Shown here piece by piece: positions 54,251-63,532 of a stretch of DNA of 64,000 nucleotides (position 1 is the stretch's first letter; each line of letters opens with the position of its first letter). The stretch is from Mycocentrospora acerina (lineage: Eukaryota > Ascomycota > Dothideomycetes > Pleosporales), in contig JAKUHH010000201.1 in NCBI GenBank assembly GCA_022701365.1, forward strand, positions 992,001-1,056,000, given 5' to 3'. The notes below the pieces were generated by a model. That model was not told the DNA's origin, did not search any database, and saw only the letters and a program-made list of their open reading frames with translations. The position numbers and the translations under genes were made by a program.

Positions 54251-55288
54251 ATGTTATCAGGTAGAACCATGAAGGCCATTAGCATAAACACACTCATCAT
54301 CGCGCTTCTCGCTGCTGCTAAAGGAACCGACGCCCTCACCTGTACCGGAACCACCTCGCTGAGAGATGAGGCGGCCAAGAAAAACATTCTCATCGGGTCC
54401 GGGGCGATCAATCCGACATATCTCAATGATCCTCAATTCGCTGTTGTCCTTGCTGAGCAGTTCAACAGCCTCTCTCCCGAAAATGAGATGAAGTGGTCGC
54501 TTCTTAACCCGACCGAAGGGCACTACAACTGGGGCACAATCGACCGCCTCGTTAGTTTCGCGCATGAAAACGACATGGTGGTTAAAGGACATGGGCTTAT
54601 ATCGGGCTGCTGTAACCCTGACTACTTGCTCAACATCACCGATCCTACAGCATTTCGGGCTGCGATGACGGCTCACTTCGAGGCGATCATGCACCGGTAC
54701 GGCAGCAACATAGATCGGTGGGATGTTGTCACTGAAGGCCTCAAAACGATGGGCGGCGGCCTAGACACCAATGACTTCTACATAGTACTCGGTCCCGGCT
54801 ACGTTGAAGATGCCTTCCGCATCGCCCGGGCAGCAGGCCCAGAAGCTAAACTATTTATCAACGAAAATCTCGTCGAGTCACTCCCGGGTAAGCGTCAGGA
54901 ACTTTATGACCTAGTTTCCAGGCTAGTAGCGAACGGTGTCCCAATCGACGGAGTTGCCCTGCAGATGCACATCACCGAAGTAGCCCCAACACCAGGCGTG
55001 ATCACGGATATGGTCCACTCCTACAAGGCGCTTGGACTGGACGTGGCAATCGCTGAATTAGATGTCCACACACTCGACGCCGTACTCCAGGCTGAAATCT
55101 ACGGTGCGGTCATCGACGAGGCTCTAAGAGCAGGAATCACTGATATCAGCTTTTGGGGGTTCACGGATAAGCACGCCTACACTTGGCTGCCAGGCGCGAA
55201 GCCGTTGATGTTCGACGAAAACTACATCGCCAAGGGTGCGTTCTATGCTACTCACACCGCCCTGACCAACTTTGTCGGTGTTTTCTAG
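54251..55288 (+). CDS. GH10 family protein (endo-xylanase-like) with altered active-site cleft
   Basis: Intronless, 345 residues, secreted (MKAISINTLIIALLAAAKG from the second ATG at 54269). The fold is GH10: NSLSPENEMKW, then the acid/base block WDVVTE with Glu162 (usual WDVVNE, Asn replaced by Thr), GVALQMHITE and the nucleophile block IAELDV with Glu269, ending WGFTDKHAYTW and FDENY. Both catalytic Glu are present. The cleft motif normally reading H-T-L-V-W-H is H-G-L-I-S-G here, so the Trp and second His that line the -1 subsite are missing. Substrate may therefore differ from xylan. The gene is GC-richer than the AT-rich DNA on both sides and looks more like bacterial-type GH10 than classic fungal xylanases, so horizontal acquisition is possible but unproven. 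Confidence 0.85.
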   Translation: MLSGRTMKAISINTLIIALLAAAKGTDALTCTGTTSLRDEAAKKNILIGSGAINPTYLNDPQFAVVLAEQFNSLSPENEMKWSLLNPTEGHYNWGTIDRLVSFAHENDMVVKGHGLISGCCNPDYLLNITDPTAFRAAMTAHFEAIMHRYGSNIDRWDVVTEGLKTMGGGLDTNDFYIVLGPGYVEDAFRIARAAGPEAKLFINENLVESLPGKRQELYDLVSRLVANGVPIDGVALQMHITEVAPTPGVITDMVHSYKALGLDVAIAELDVHTLDAVLQAEIYGAVIDEALRAGITDISFWGFTDKHAYTWLPGAKPLMFDENYIAKGAFYATHTALTNFVGVF

Positions 55289-56494
55289 CCAGCTCAAGTA
55301 TAATAGAGTCATCGTAGATTGCGTTTCGCAGGACTGCAGTCAAGGCTCAGAGGTTTCAGCCGCACTTTATAAAAGAATGTAAATTGGGAATATGGCCAAC
55401 ACAGCTCGAGGAAATTGCCAGAAGAATTTAATAACTTGAAAACCATAAAAATTTCAATTACATTACTGCAGTTGCTGTCATACAGAGTATTATGTATTAT
55501 TATCTAAAGTGAGGTTGCTAATTATGTTTGCACGAGAATACTCCTTTTTCAGGCACAAAAAGCACAGGGCAAAGAAGGCCTGTAGCTCAGGACTCATGTC
55601 CTCAAGACACTACGTCTTGTAAGGGGCTCGGGTGAACCCGAGCTTAAGACATGCCAGAGATGGGCGAACACAGTCAGAACACACATGCAAGATGAAGACA
55701 ACACATTAGTCTGCAAGATTCTGAATGCTATTCTATATAAACGATTATTGTGTTTGTTTCTAAGGCTAGTTCATAACGATATCTGCTATTGCATCACTAG
55801 CTTTGCCGACAAAAGTCAAGGGAAGGTAAGAGTAGTTCGAAAAATAAATGCAACTGTACCTTGATAGAATCAAGTGCCTTTGAATGGGCACCTTAATGTT
55901 CGAAGGCTAGTGATTGGTGCAATTTTTCGTCATAAGCTTTCAACTGACTCAATTGCTTTGACGCAGAGAGACCCAATCTTTGAGCTGACTCAACATTCGG
56001 CGCACCCTTATTCTACAGGTCATAATTTCTTCCTTAGCCAGTGAATAGTACAGCCCATGACCTCTCGTAAGGAGTCAGTAGTCAAGTCATGGGTTTCTTA
56101 GGGTAGTATATGGCGGGTTGGTATCTTGACAGATGGGTTACCTTGAGATAGTGTGAGACTGTGAGAAGTTGTTTTCGCGGATGCTGAAGATGCTTCATTT
56201 TGGTGTGCATATGACTAGAATTCGGTACCAAGTATTCTGTAGATGGAACTCTCAACTAAGGTTTAGCGGAAAGGGTGTGCTGTGAGACTGATGGGGAGGG
56301 ACGATTCGCACGGCCAGCGATAAGGGTCGCGTGTTGCTGCGTGTTGCTGTTTGCTGTGTGTGCAAGGACACTCATCTAACCAAAAAGTGCACTTTCTATG
56401 CTGTCATCTGGTCACTGCTCGACGCCTTATGTGTTGTCAGGCTTGTCAACAAGGTGAGGCGGAAGACGAGCGATAAGATGCCACCAGAGGGACG
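55289..56494. other. AT-rich gene-poor region
   Basis: About 1.2 kb with no coding frame. It contains the hairpin cluster at 55579-55643, a TATA-like TTCTATATAAACG near 55731, and a TGTTGCTG/GTGTTGCTG short repeat around 56330-56360 near its right end, where the eIF1 promoter must start. It could be a decayed retroelement remnant. Confidence 0.55.
55579..55643. repeat. Cluster of four short inverted repeats (hairpins)
   Basis: In 65 bases: CCTG...CAGG (55579-55591), AGGAC-TCAT-GTCCT (55589-55602), CAAGAC-ACTAC-GTCTTG (55603-55619) and GCTCGGGT-GA-ACCCGAGC (55626-55643). The last three are perfect. The block sits just after a possible LTR-like TGTAGC at 55581 and about 90 bp upstream of a TATA-like box, so it may be the left end of a solo LTR. 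No matching terminus or target-site duplication could be fixed by eye. Confidence 0.6.
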
Positions 56495-56499
56495 ATGCA

Positions 56500-56709
56500 A
56501 TGCAGCCTAAGCCGAAGACGGAGGCCCGCTATGACGTCTTGGCGCAAGCGGCGGGGCTTAGACTCACATCAGCTCCCCTCGCCACTTCCCCCAACTCCAT
56601 CGCCGACTCGACTTCCGCTCAGACCTCTCCACTCTCCACTCCAGCCAGCCCAACACACGACCGCACCACACCACCCCTACGTCACAGCAGAGCGCTCAAG
56701 TCAGATTAA
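56500..56709 (+). promoter_or_regulatory. Upstream ORF overlapping the eIF1 start (TAATG)
   Basis: A 69-codon frame starting at ATG 56500 ends with TAA at 56707-56709, so its stop shares an A with the eIF1 ATG at 56709. Whether the transcript includes it is unknown. It is Ser/Thr/Pro-rich with no domain. If transcribed, its termination could influence initiation at the eIF1 codon. Confidence 0.4.
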
Positions 56710-57182
56710 TGACCACGGACATCCAGAACCTAAAGAGCTTCGATCCGTTCGCGGAAGCCGAAGACGCCGCTGGCGAGATCAAAGCCGGCAACCAGGCCAA
56801 CTACATCCACATCCGCATTCAGCGTAAGTGTGCCTCCCTTGCTATGTCTTCTCTTGAACACGCATGCCACTGCTCTTGCCATCGCTCCTTCTCTCGTGCC
56901 GAACCCCATCCTCACTCCCACAAGGCTGACCCATCCCTAGAGCGCAATGGTCGCAAGACCCTGACGACGGTCCAAGGCCTGCCCAAGAAATTCGACCAGA
57001 AGAAGATCCTCAAGGTCATCAAAAAACAGTTCGCCTGCAATGGCACCATCGTCGCTGACACGGAGATGGGCGAGGTGATCCAGCTTCAGGGCGACCAGAG
57101 GAAGGATGTCCAGGACTTCTTGACCGACAAGAAGCTGGGCCTTGGTCTTGATGTCAAGACTATCAAGGTCCACGGTTTCTAG
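56709..57182 (+). CDS. SUI1: Translation initiation factor eIF1 (SUI1)
   Basis: Small factor that keeps the scanning 40S subunit accurate at start-codon choice. Exons 56709-56823 and 56941-57182 (118 residues), with a 117-nt intron GTAAGT...CCTAG. The N-terminus is MTTDIQNLKSFDPFAEAED, and the core reads YIHIRIQ|QRNGRKTLTTVQG, followed by FDQKKILKVIKKQFACNG, split as KKILKVIKKQF and GTIV, EMGEVIQLQGDQR and IKVHGF at the C-terminus, the classic SUI1 ending. The ATG has T at -3 (GATTAATGA), a weak initiation context. Poor context at eIF1 starts is a known autoregulatory feature of eIF1 genes. Confidence 0.96.
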   Translation: MTTDIQNLKSFDPFAEAEDAAGEIKAGNQANYIHIRIQRKCASLAMSSLEHACHCSCHRSFSRAEPHPHSHKADPSLERNGRKTLTTVQGLPKKFDQKKILKVIKKQFACNGTIVADTEMGEVIQLQGDQRKDVQDFLTDKKLGLGLDVKTIKVHGF

Positions 57183-57589
57183 ACGTGTCGGATGCGATGC
57201 GCGTCGCTGCTCCGACCGTCTGGACCTCCTCCCGCGTCCCAAGTTAGGTGGTTGCTGGAGGATGAATCTACCATGCGTGTTCCACACATGGCAAGGCGAG
57301 GCGAGACGAGGATAGGGCGCAGCATTAAGATACCCCACGTTGAACGATTACGACTTTTTCATTCTGTCCTCTCTTTGGAGACTGAACAATGGAGAGGTTT
57401 CGTTTCACTTTTTGATAATACAGGTGCGGATAGTTACAATCTTGTGAGCTTAGCAGGAGGCGACATGGCTGTTTAGGGGTTAATATTTTGCGAAGAATCT
57501 ATTATGATGACCTCCTAATTGCTACTTTCTCTAAAGCAAATCGTGACGCCATAATGAACCAGTACTTCAAGAACAGACCCCAACTACAC
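57183..57589. other. Convergent intergenic region, eIF1 / DNA ligase I
   Basis: About 400 bases between two 3' ends. Frames here are GC-driven and lack features. It probably holds both 3' UTRs. Confidence 0.5.
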
Positions 57590-60205
57590 TCATTCCTCAT
57601 CTTCATCCTCACCTCCTTCCTTCGCCGGCACCTTAGCTTCTTGCTTCCAATACAAGTCCGCCAGCTCTGCCGCCTCGGTTGCCTCCTCCAAACTCTTATC
57701 GTCTCTGACTCGCAGAAATCGCGGAAACCTCGTGCTCAATCCCCTATCCTCACTCACTAATCCAATGCTCGCCGTGTACGTCGGACTCAGCGTTAGATCT
57801 GCAAAGGCCACCTCCCACACCTCCTGTGGCTCGAACCACACCGCTGGCCACCCAGACCCACCATTATACTCTACAAAGCTCGGTTTCGAAGGCAGCGTAT
57901 TCGTGTTCTCGGGATCATCGGGGTCGTATTTTGCGCGATTGGCTTTGTAAAATGCGTCGGTGAAGCCGGACATGCATTTTGTGACCGCAACGAGGGAGCC
58001 GGTGGATGAGTCGCGGATGGCAAGCAGGATCGGGGACCACCACGCTGCTTTGCGACCTGAGCCGTGGAATGCGCCCACGGGGATCAGGTCGAGGGTTTCG
58101 GAGGTGGAGGTATAGTCTTTTTTTACTTTGAGCCACGAGTCGAGACGTTTGTCGGGTTCGTATGTCGAGAGGAGAGGTTTACGGCGAGCGGAAGGGGGCT
58201 TGGGGGCGTCGGGGTCGGTGTCGGCGGTGGTGAGGGTAGGCTTGGATTTGACTCTAGATTTGGCGGGTTTCTTTTTCTTGGGTGTTTGGGGGATGGAAGG
58301 AGGTTCGTCGAGTTCAACGAGGAGGTCCGGGTTGGGCAGGTTGTCGAGGATTTTTACCATTATGCCTTCGCACTTGATGTCTATTGCACTTTGGAAAAAG
58401 GCCTGTACGGCATCGGCTTCGGCGGATGTCGCGTCAATGCTTTTGACCCATGTGAAGTGATGGGGTATTTCAACGAAGAGACTGCGGAGTAGAGATCTTC
58501 TCTCTCTGAAAGGACGACTCATGAGTTCCTCGCCGTTGAGGTACATGAGGTCGAAGGAGTACAGGCAGACATCGATTGATACGCTACCAATTACAACGTC
58601 TTTTCTCGCGCGGTTGGCAAGGGTTTGAAATGTCCTCAGCTCGCCGGTTTCGCGGTCGATGGCCACGACTTCGCCCTCGAGAATGAAGCTTGAAACACCT
58701 TCACCTCGTATCTTTGGAACCAAAGCCACGAGATCTGGATACTTGTCTGTCATGACTTCTAAATGTCTGGAGAAGATGGTGACTTTTCCTTTCTCGTCAC
58801 AGTGGACCTGCGCGCGCTGACCGTCATACTTGTACTCGCAGCTGAAGTCCCGCCCTTGCAATTTCGTAAGCATCTCACCCATATCTCGCGTGATACTGCC
58901 CAACATCGGTCGCAAAGGGATGTGGAGAGCAAGTCCACAACGTAGAAGTAGTTCATCGCATACACCAATCTCCAGTAGCGCAGGGATGAGGTCGTTGTAG
59001 TTTGGTCTCCGAGCAAAGCAAGCCTTGACAATCTCCTCGTTCTTACTGTATATCTCGACTAAATCCTCCTTTTTCAACTTCGCTAAGGTTTTTTGCTCGC
59101 GTGTTTCGAAGTCGGCGTCGAGCGGTTTGGATAGCATGAATGCACGCGATAACGCAATCAGCATCGTGGTTTTGACCGCACCTATCCGTAAATGTTGCAC
59201 CAAAGTACGCACAATGTACCGACTCTCCTCTGCTCCTCGCGCATCTTGAATCAATCTTTCAAGGATCCTCTGCTTATTCTCCACACTACCGTTTCCTTTG
59301 CTGTTTGCAACCTTAACCAAAGAATCAAATACACCCTTGATCGTCAAAGGCTTGGGTTTTCGTAACGTGAAAGATTGCCTTTTCTTTGCCTCAAATGCAA
59401 CGTCTCCCGCGTCACCATACTTGTTGCTCAGAGTCTTCAAACTCGCATTGTCTAGACCACAGACCTTCTTCAGCGCCTTGCTTATTGCAGACCCTCCAAG
59501 CCCGAGCTCGAGGTCAATATACGGCGGCGATATCGAGTTGGTGGCGAGCCACACTGCGGGAAGAAGACTATCAGGGTCACTTTCAATGATGGTGCGTAGA
59601 AGGTTGACGAGCGTATCTACAATCTTGATGCGACTCGTTGTGCTGTTGATGAGAATAAAACATCTCGTCAGTAGCGCATATGTCGCATGTCCACCATCTG
59701 TCACCCAATGTTTCTGTAGATCGGGAATATATCTCGAGGGGTCGAACTCTAGAGGACTCTGATCGAACGGAATGTTCGCAGTGATGATGTCTTCCTCGGC
59801 AGCAGTAGATTGGAGGGAGAGAGTGTTTGTCTGTTTCAGTATTCCATCCTTAAACGCCTTTTCTGCTCCCAAAACTTGAGGTACTAAGGTTTCTGGGATG
59901 TCTTCAATCGCACCATTTATGGCAGGTTTCTTGGGATCCTCATAGAGTTCATTCGAGCTCGACTGCTCTCCGCTTTGCGCATCTTGCTGATCTTCCTTAT
60001 TCCACTCCTCTTGCAACTTTCTAGCAAGCTCTTCATCTGTCAAAGAGGTATGTTCCCCGGTTGCTGCTTGGACTTCTCCAGCCACAGTCTGCGGCGCGTC
60101 TTTTGTCGCCACCTTGGCTGTTTGCTTCGCGAAGAAGTAGTTCAGGCTGCGCACTGGCTGAACTGATCCATCGTTCTTTTTACGGCGTTTAGTAGGAGTG
60201 CCCAT
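57590..60205 (-). CDS. CDC9: DNA ligase I (ATP-dependent)
   Basis: Seals nicks in lagging-strand replication and excision repair. Single exon, 871 residues. The N-terminus holds RSLNYFFAKQ, resembling a PCNA-interacting box although the usual Gln is replaced by Val. Next come an acidic region (SLTDEELARKLQEEW) and the helical DNA-binding domain (SPLEFDPSRYIP, SLLPAVWLATNSISP, LRIGAVKTTML). The catalytic core has adenylation motif I EYKYDGQRAQVH with the nucleophilic Lys, motif III/IV FDLMYLNGEELM, IMVKIL and motif V KVKKDY (DSWLKVKKDY). The C-terminal OB fold includes PVGAFHGSGRKA and ends in an acidic tail. Motif order and size are normal. Confidence 0.95.
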   Translation of the reverse strand: MGTPTKRRKKNDGSVQPVRSLNYFFAKQTAKVATKDAPQTVAGEVQAATGEHTSLTDEELARKLQEEWNKEDQQDAQSGEQSSSNELYEDPKKPAINGAIEDIPETLVPQVLGAEKAFKDGILKQTNTLSLQSTAAEEDIITANIPFDQSPLEFDPSRYIPDLQKHWVTDGGHATYALLTRCFILINSTTSRIKIVDTLVNLLRTIIESDPDSLLPAVWLATNSISPPYIDLELGLGGSAISKALKKVCGLDNASLKTLSNKYGDAGDVAFEAKKRQSFTLRKPKPLTIKGVFDSLVKVANSKGNGSVENKQRILERLIQDARGAEESRYIVRTLVQHLRIGAVKTTMLIALSRAFMLSKPLDADFETREQKTLAKLKKEDLVEIYSKNEEIVKACFARRPNYNDLIPALLEIGVCDELLLRCGLALHIPLRPMLGSITRDMGEMLTKLQGRDFSCEYKYDGQRAQVHCDEKGKVTIFSRHLEVMTDKYPDLVALVPKIRGEGVSSFILEGEVVAIDRETGELRTFQTLANRARKDVVIGSVSIDVCLYSFDLMYLNGEELMSRPFRERRSLLRSLFVEIPHHFTWVKSIDATSAEADAVQAFFQSAIDIKCEGIMVKILDNLPNPDLLVELDEPPSIPQTPKKKKPAKSRVKSKPTLTTADTDPDAPKPPSARRKPLLSTYEPDKRLDSWLKVKKDYTSTSETLDLIPVGAFHGSGRKAAWWSPILLAIRDSSTGSLVAVTKCMSGFTDAFYKANRAKYDPDDPENTNTLPSKPSFVEYNGGSGWPAVWFEPQEVWEVAFADLTLSPTYTASIGLVSEDRGLSTRFPRFLRVRDDKSLEEATEAAELADLYWKQEAKVPAKEGGEDEDEE

Positions 60206-60641
60206 TTCGAGAATAGAGTAGCAGAGAGTTAATGTTCGATCGAGATGAGATGGCTAGGGTGATTGCTATGTTTGTGTATGACGCAACATATCCGCTTGGG
60301 CCCGTTTCTCGTGACTACGCGCCGACGCGCCGCGCCTTATTTGTATCGCGGTCGGCATTCCAAACCTTCACATCAGCCAGGATCAAGGAGTTTTTTATTC
60401 CACGAATTAAGACCTGAATTTTCAAGTAAAAATCTATTCAGTGCCCAAACTCGAGCGTAGTCTGCAATTTCCAGGTGTGGGCTTTTTTGTAATGCTTGTC
60501 CTACCCACTAGCATTGCGGCGCGAGCATCTAGGAACCATCTCTCCTACTCCCGCTCGTACTCCTCATATAGTTTCATTCCACAGTAAACTTCGTGACCTA
60601 TTCAAGCCTTGCAAGACCTCCTCATTTTCCATCTTTTAACA
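60206..60641. other. Intergenic region, DNA ligase I promoter
   Basis: About 430 bases. CGCGCC/ACGCG-like sequence near 60318-60336 (GACTACGCGCCGACGCGCCGCGCC) lies about 115-130 bp upstream of the ligase start and could serve a cell-cycle (MBF, ACGCGT-like) input, but the match is loose. Confidence 0.35.
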
Positions 60642-61484
60642 TCAATCATCATAGTTGAGCCGGTCGTTAACATAGCTAAGATGCTCAATTGGGCGATCCG
60701 TTACACAGTTTGTCGGCTCCATACGAAAACGACTGTTCGATCCCCTGTCCAATCTAGGGCCTCTAGGAGCAATGAACTCATCTACGCGAGGACCCCGAGG
60801 CGGCGCTCCGTCCATACGGCTCAGGCTTCTCATGTCATCTTCGGCCTCGTTGTGATCATTCATCGGTCTCTTAAAGTCGTGAAGAGTGAACTCTCCCCCT
60901 CGAAACTTCTCACCTTGGGGGCCACGAAGCGTGTCGCCAACAGTATACTTGCCTGAAATCGAGTTTAGCATCGAGTAACGAGGTATGAGGGGTTAAAAAT
61001 ACGTACAGAGCAAGAGTCCAGTGTCTTTGTGCAGCCCATGAACAAGAGCGCGCGCCGCAGCAAGTGGGCAATCGTGGACTTCCTTGCGCAGGATCTTAGT
61101 TGCTTCGTTGGCGCTACACATGAGGATCGCAGCGAACTTGGCGTCTGGCTCGCTGTATGCAACAACCACATCTACCGATACGTCATTAGGTGGCCAAGCC
61201 AGAGCGGAAATACAAGATACCATAAAATTTGAACCTCTCCGCCCCATATAGGATCTTCGCATTCCCGAGCGCCATAAATCTCAGCTCGTGTAACTGCTCC
61301 AGCTTTCGAAGTTAGATAGCGTAAGAGGGAAGCAGCTCACTCCATATACCTTGTTCTGGCTACTCAGCCAAGTGCCACCACTTTTGAGAAGAATGTCCAC
61401 GCCCATAGAAGCGACTTGAACCATGAGGTCGTTAGCATCATGATTGCCATTCATGCCGACCTGAAGATTTGGAGAACCGAGCAT
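60642..61484 (-). CDS. Unrecognised protein, NAKILYG/YDVVVA family, divergent third copy
   Basis: Four exons on the minus strand: 61484-61341, 61302-61221, 61171-61007, 60952-60642 (233 residues); introns are GTGAGC...GAAAG, GTATCT...GGTAG, GTACGT...TTCAG. None of the separate open frames shows the family alone. Splicing joins LRFMALGNAKILYGAERFKFY|DVVVAYSEP, here split as NAKILYG and FY|DVVVA. This parallels NARLLYG...YDVIIG of the tandem pair at 8.2 and 9.2 kb. The C-terminus adds KYTVGDTLRG and a Pro/Arg/Gly-rich segment (APPRGPRVDE, APRGPRLDRG) absent from the small copies. A further 5' exon may exist. No signal peptide or membrane segment. Function unknown. Confidence 0.6.
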
Positions 61485-62136
61485 CAGTCGCTAGTTGAAG
61501 ATGGGATTTAGCCAGAGGGAGTTAACTGTAACGATATCGGTAGGCTATATCTAACGTTGGCTCCTTCTGCAGAGCCCTGTGCAAATCCTGGAACGCCTAT
61601 GAGAACTGCCAGTACGGTGTAAAGGAGAGGGATATGCAGGCTGGGTATGAGGTTAAATACCAGAGAGAGGCGGAGCTGGTTTTATGCGAGAAAAAACACA
61701 GATCTAGGTGGGATCTAGAATGAGATTTTTTACAGGTGAAGGCAAGTTTACTGTACTATCAGTAGTTTCTCAGATAGACGTACTGATCTTGGTCAAACCG
61801 CGCTACGCACCTTAGATGAGGTACAGTGATTGAATGGCGACGCTCTTAACCCATAAGGAAACTGTTTTATTTTTTTCAACATACGGCTCTTTGACGTCCG
61901 TCGATGAGTACGACGGATTGAGAGATTTCATTACTTAGATCCGTAAGTCGCCTTGACTCAAAAATTCGAACAGAAAAATGATGGCAATGATTTGAAGTCC
62001 CTCCGCATAACACATGTAAGAGAGCACGTCTGGTAATCGACATCAATATATTCCTACAGACATTTATAGGCCTGTACGAGTTCTAATTATGATTCTCATT
62101 TTGCCCAACGAACCCTTGCACCTCGCACTCGACTTC
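61485..62136. other. Intergenic region
   Basis: About 650 bases. No gene supported. It contains the upstream flank of the gene at 61484 and the 3' flank of the DUF1961 gene. An additional upstream exon of the former cannot be excluded. Confidence 0.45.
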
Positions 62137-62838
62137 CTATAGTTTCCAAACCTCAAGATTGCGGTACTGTGCAATCAGTGGCTGCATTCCACGGAATGCA
62201 ATGCGACCACCACGAACAACAGGCCCAGTATCGGTCTTTGTGTCGTCAAATGAGAATATCAACAACCCGTTAATCGAGAACTTCACTTCTCGCTTATCTT
62301 TCACAACCTCGACCTTGTAGAAAGCACCCTTTGCATCAGCGACTGGTGGCAACGGATCCGCGCCTTGAGCAACAAGGTGAAATCCCGGCGACTTGCGCAA
62401 GTTGGCCAGACTGAACGCACGCTCCTCGGGCCATCTTCGACGGAAATACGACGCATGAAGTGTCCGGATATCGCCGGAGTGATATTGCGGGTATGCGCCG
62501 TTGCGCGGAGCGAGACTTGGATCGAATATGCTTGTGCCATTGACTGACGTCGCGCCAAAGAAGAACATTGCAAGCCCGGGTTCTTGGATTGGCGAAAATT
62601 CCCAGGTGATGCGAATTTGATCTGGGAATTCCTCCGGCAGCCAGTAGACAAAGTATTCGTCGGCTTTGCCTGCCCCTCCGAGGGTCAAGGTGTTGTTCGA
62701 CACGGATGCGGTCAGTGGGCCTTCTGCGACCCAGCCAGAAATGGCATCGCTGCTGTTGAAGGTATTGCGGTACAGCAGCTTCTCTGCAGTTGCCGTCGCG
62801 GCTAGAATCGAGAAGAGGGAAGAGAACAATCCGTGCAT
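62137..62838 (-). CDS. Secreted DUF1961 family protein
   Basis: Single exon, 233 residues, with a signal peptide (MHGLFSSLFSILAATATA). The mature part matches DUF1961: LLYRNTFNSSDAISGWVAEG, YFVYWLPEEFPDQIRITWEF split as FVYWLPEEFPD, EPGLAMFFFGA, FDPSLAPRNGAYPQYHSGDI shortened to LAPRNG and QYHSGDI, LHASYFRR, NLRKSPGFHLVAQGADPLPP and GGRIAFRGMQPLIAQYRNLEV. These blocks are hallmark for the domain, a beta-sandwich (laminin-G-like) fold found mostly in bacteria, often beside polysaccharide-degrading enzymes. In a fungus the combination of signal peptide and intronless gene suggests a secreted carbohydrate-related role, and possible horizontal transfer. No catalytic residues are established. Confidence 0.85.
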   Translation of the reverse strand: MHGLFSSLFSILAATATAEKLLYRNTFNSSDAISGWVAEGPLTASVSNNTLTLGGAGKADEYFVYWLPEEFPDQIRITWEFSPIQEPGLAMFFFGATSVNGTSIFDPSLAPRNGAYPQYHSGDIRTLHASYFRRRWPEERAFSLANLRKSPGFHLVAQGADPLPPVADAKGAFYKVEVVKDKREVKFSINGLLIFSFDDTKTDTGPVVRGGRIAFRGMQPLIAQYRNLEVWKL

Positions 62839-63532
62839 GGTGAGTTACGTGGTGGTGTTTGTATCGATGGAGTGAGTGGTCCGCTGCTTGCCGCGTTCAG
62901 GAAGCTTGGAGTCGTCGATGAGGGTTGTCTGCAAAGATCCTGCTCACATCCGATAAAAGTGCAACAGCGAGCGTCTGTTCCTTTATTGTCATTTTGTTAG
63001 ACGACGTCTTCGGTAATTACTATGGTGACTGTTGATTGTTGTAGTTCGAGTCTTCGGGCACGACGGAACTCTTACCCATGCGAGTTAGCGCGGTGTTGCA
63101 ATTGTCCAGGAACAAGACACCATCAACGCTCCGAAGATGATCACCACCAGTGTACTTCGCATGCCGAACCCTGTCTACTTGCCCTGCTTCGGTGCTCGGT
63201 AGATTTCGGGCGAACATGTAGAATGTCCCGCCTATCATAGATTGCGCACTGCGCCACACCTGAATCGCCAGTCATCAAGCTTAGCCTGTCGTGATGCTCT
63301 CAATGTTCCTTCTCGTTTTTTTCTGAAGGTAGAAATGATGCAAAGATAAGCAAAGCAGTCTTTGCTATTGCGCAATCTCACTTCTTACAGTCATTTACAC
63401 AAGGAGAAATATCTTCATAGATACGTTCTCCCACCACAAATGCAAAAGCTTTGAAGAGAGAGCAATTGACAAAGACTTTATCATGGAAAAGAACTACAAA
63501 CCACCCGGAATGTTTGGCCGAGTAGGCATTCC
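62839..63532. other. Intergenic region
   Basis: About 690 bases with no supportable gene on either strand. It holds the DUF1961 promoter and the 3' flank of the gene running off the window. Confidence 0.5.

Noticed and set aside
55581..55812. Solo LTR with defined ends
   Set aside because: TGTAGC start, TATA-like box and a CA-type end near 55811 fit loosely, but no target-site duplication or matching terminal inverted bases could be found, so I report only the hairpin cluster.
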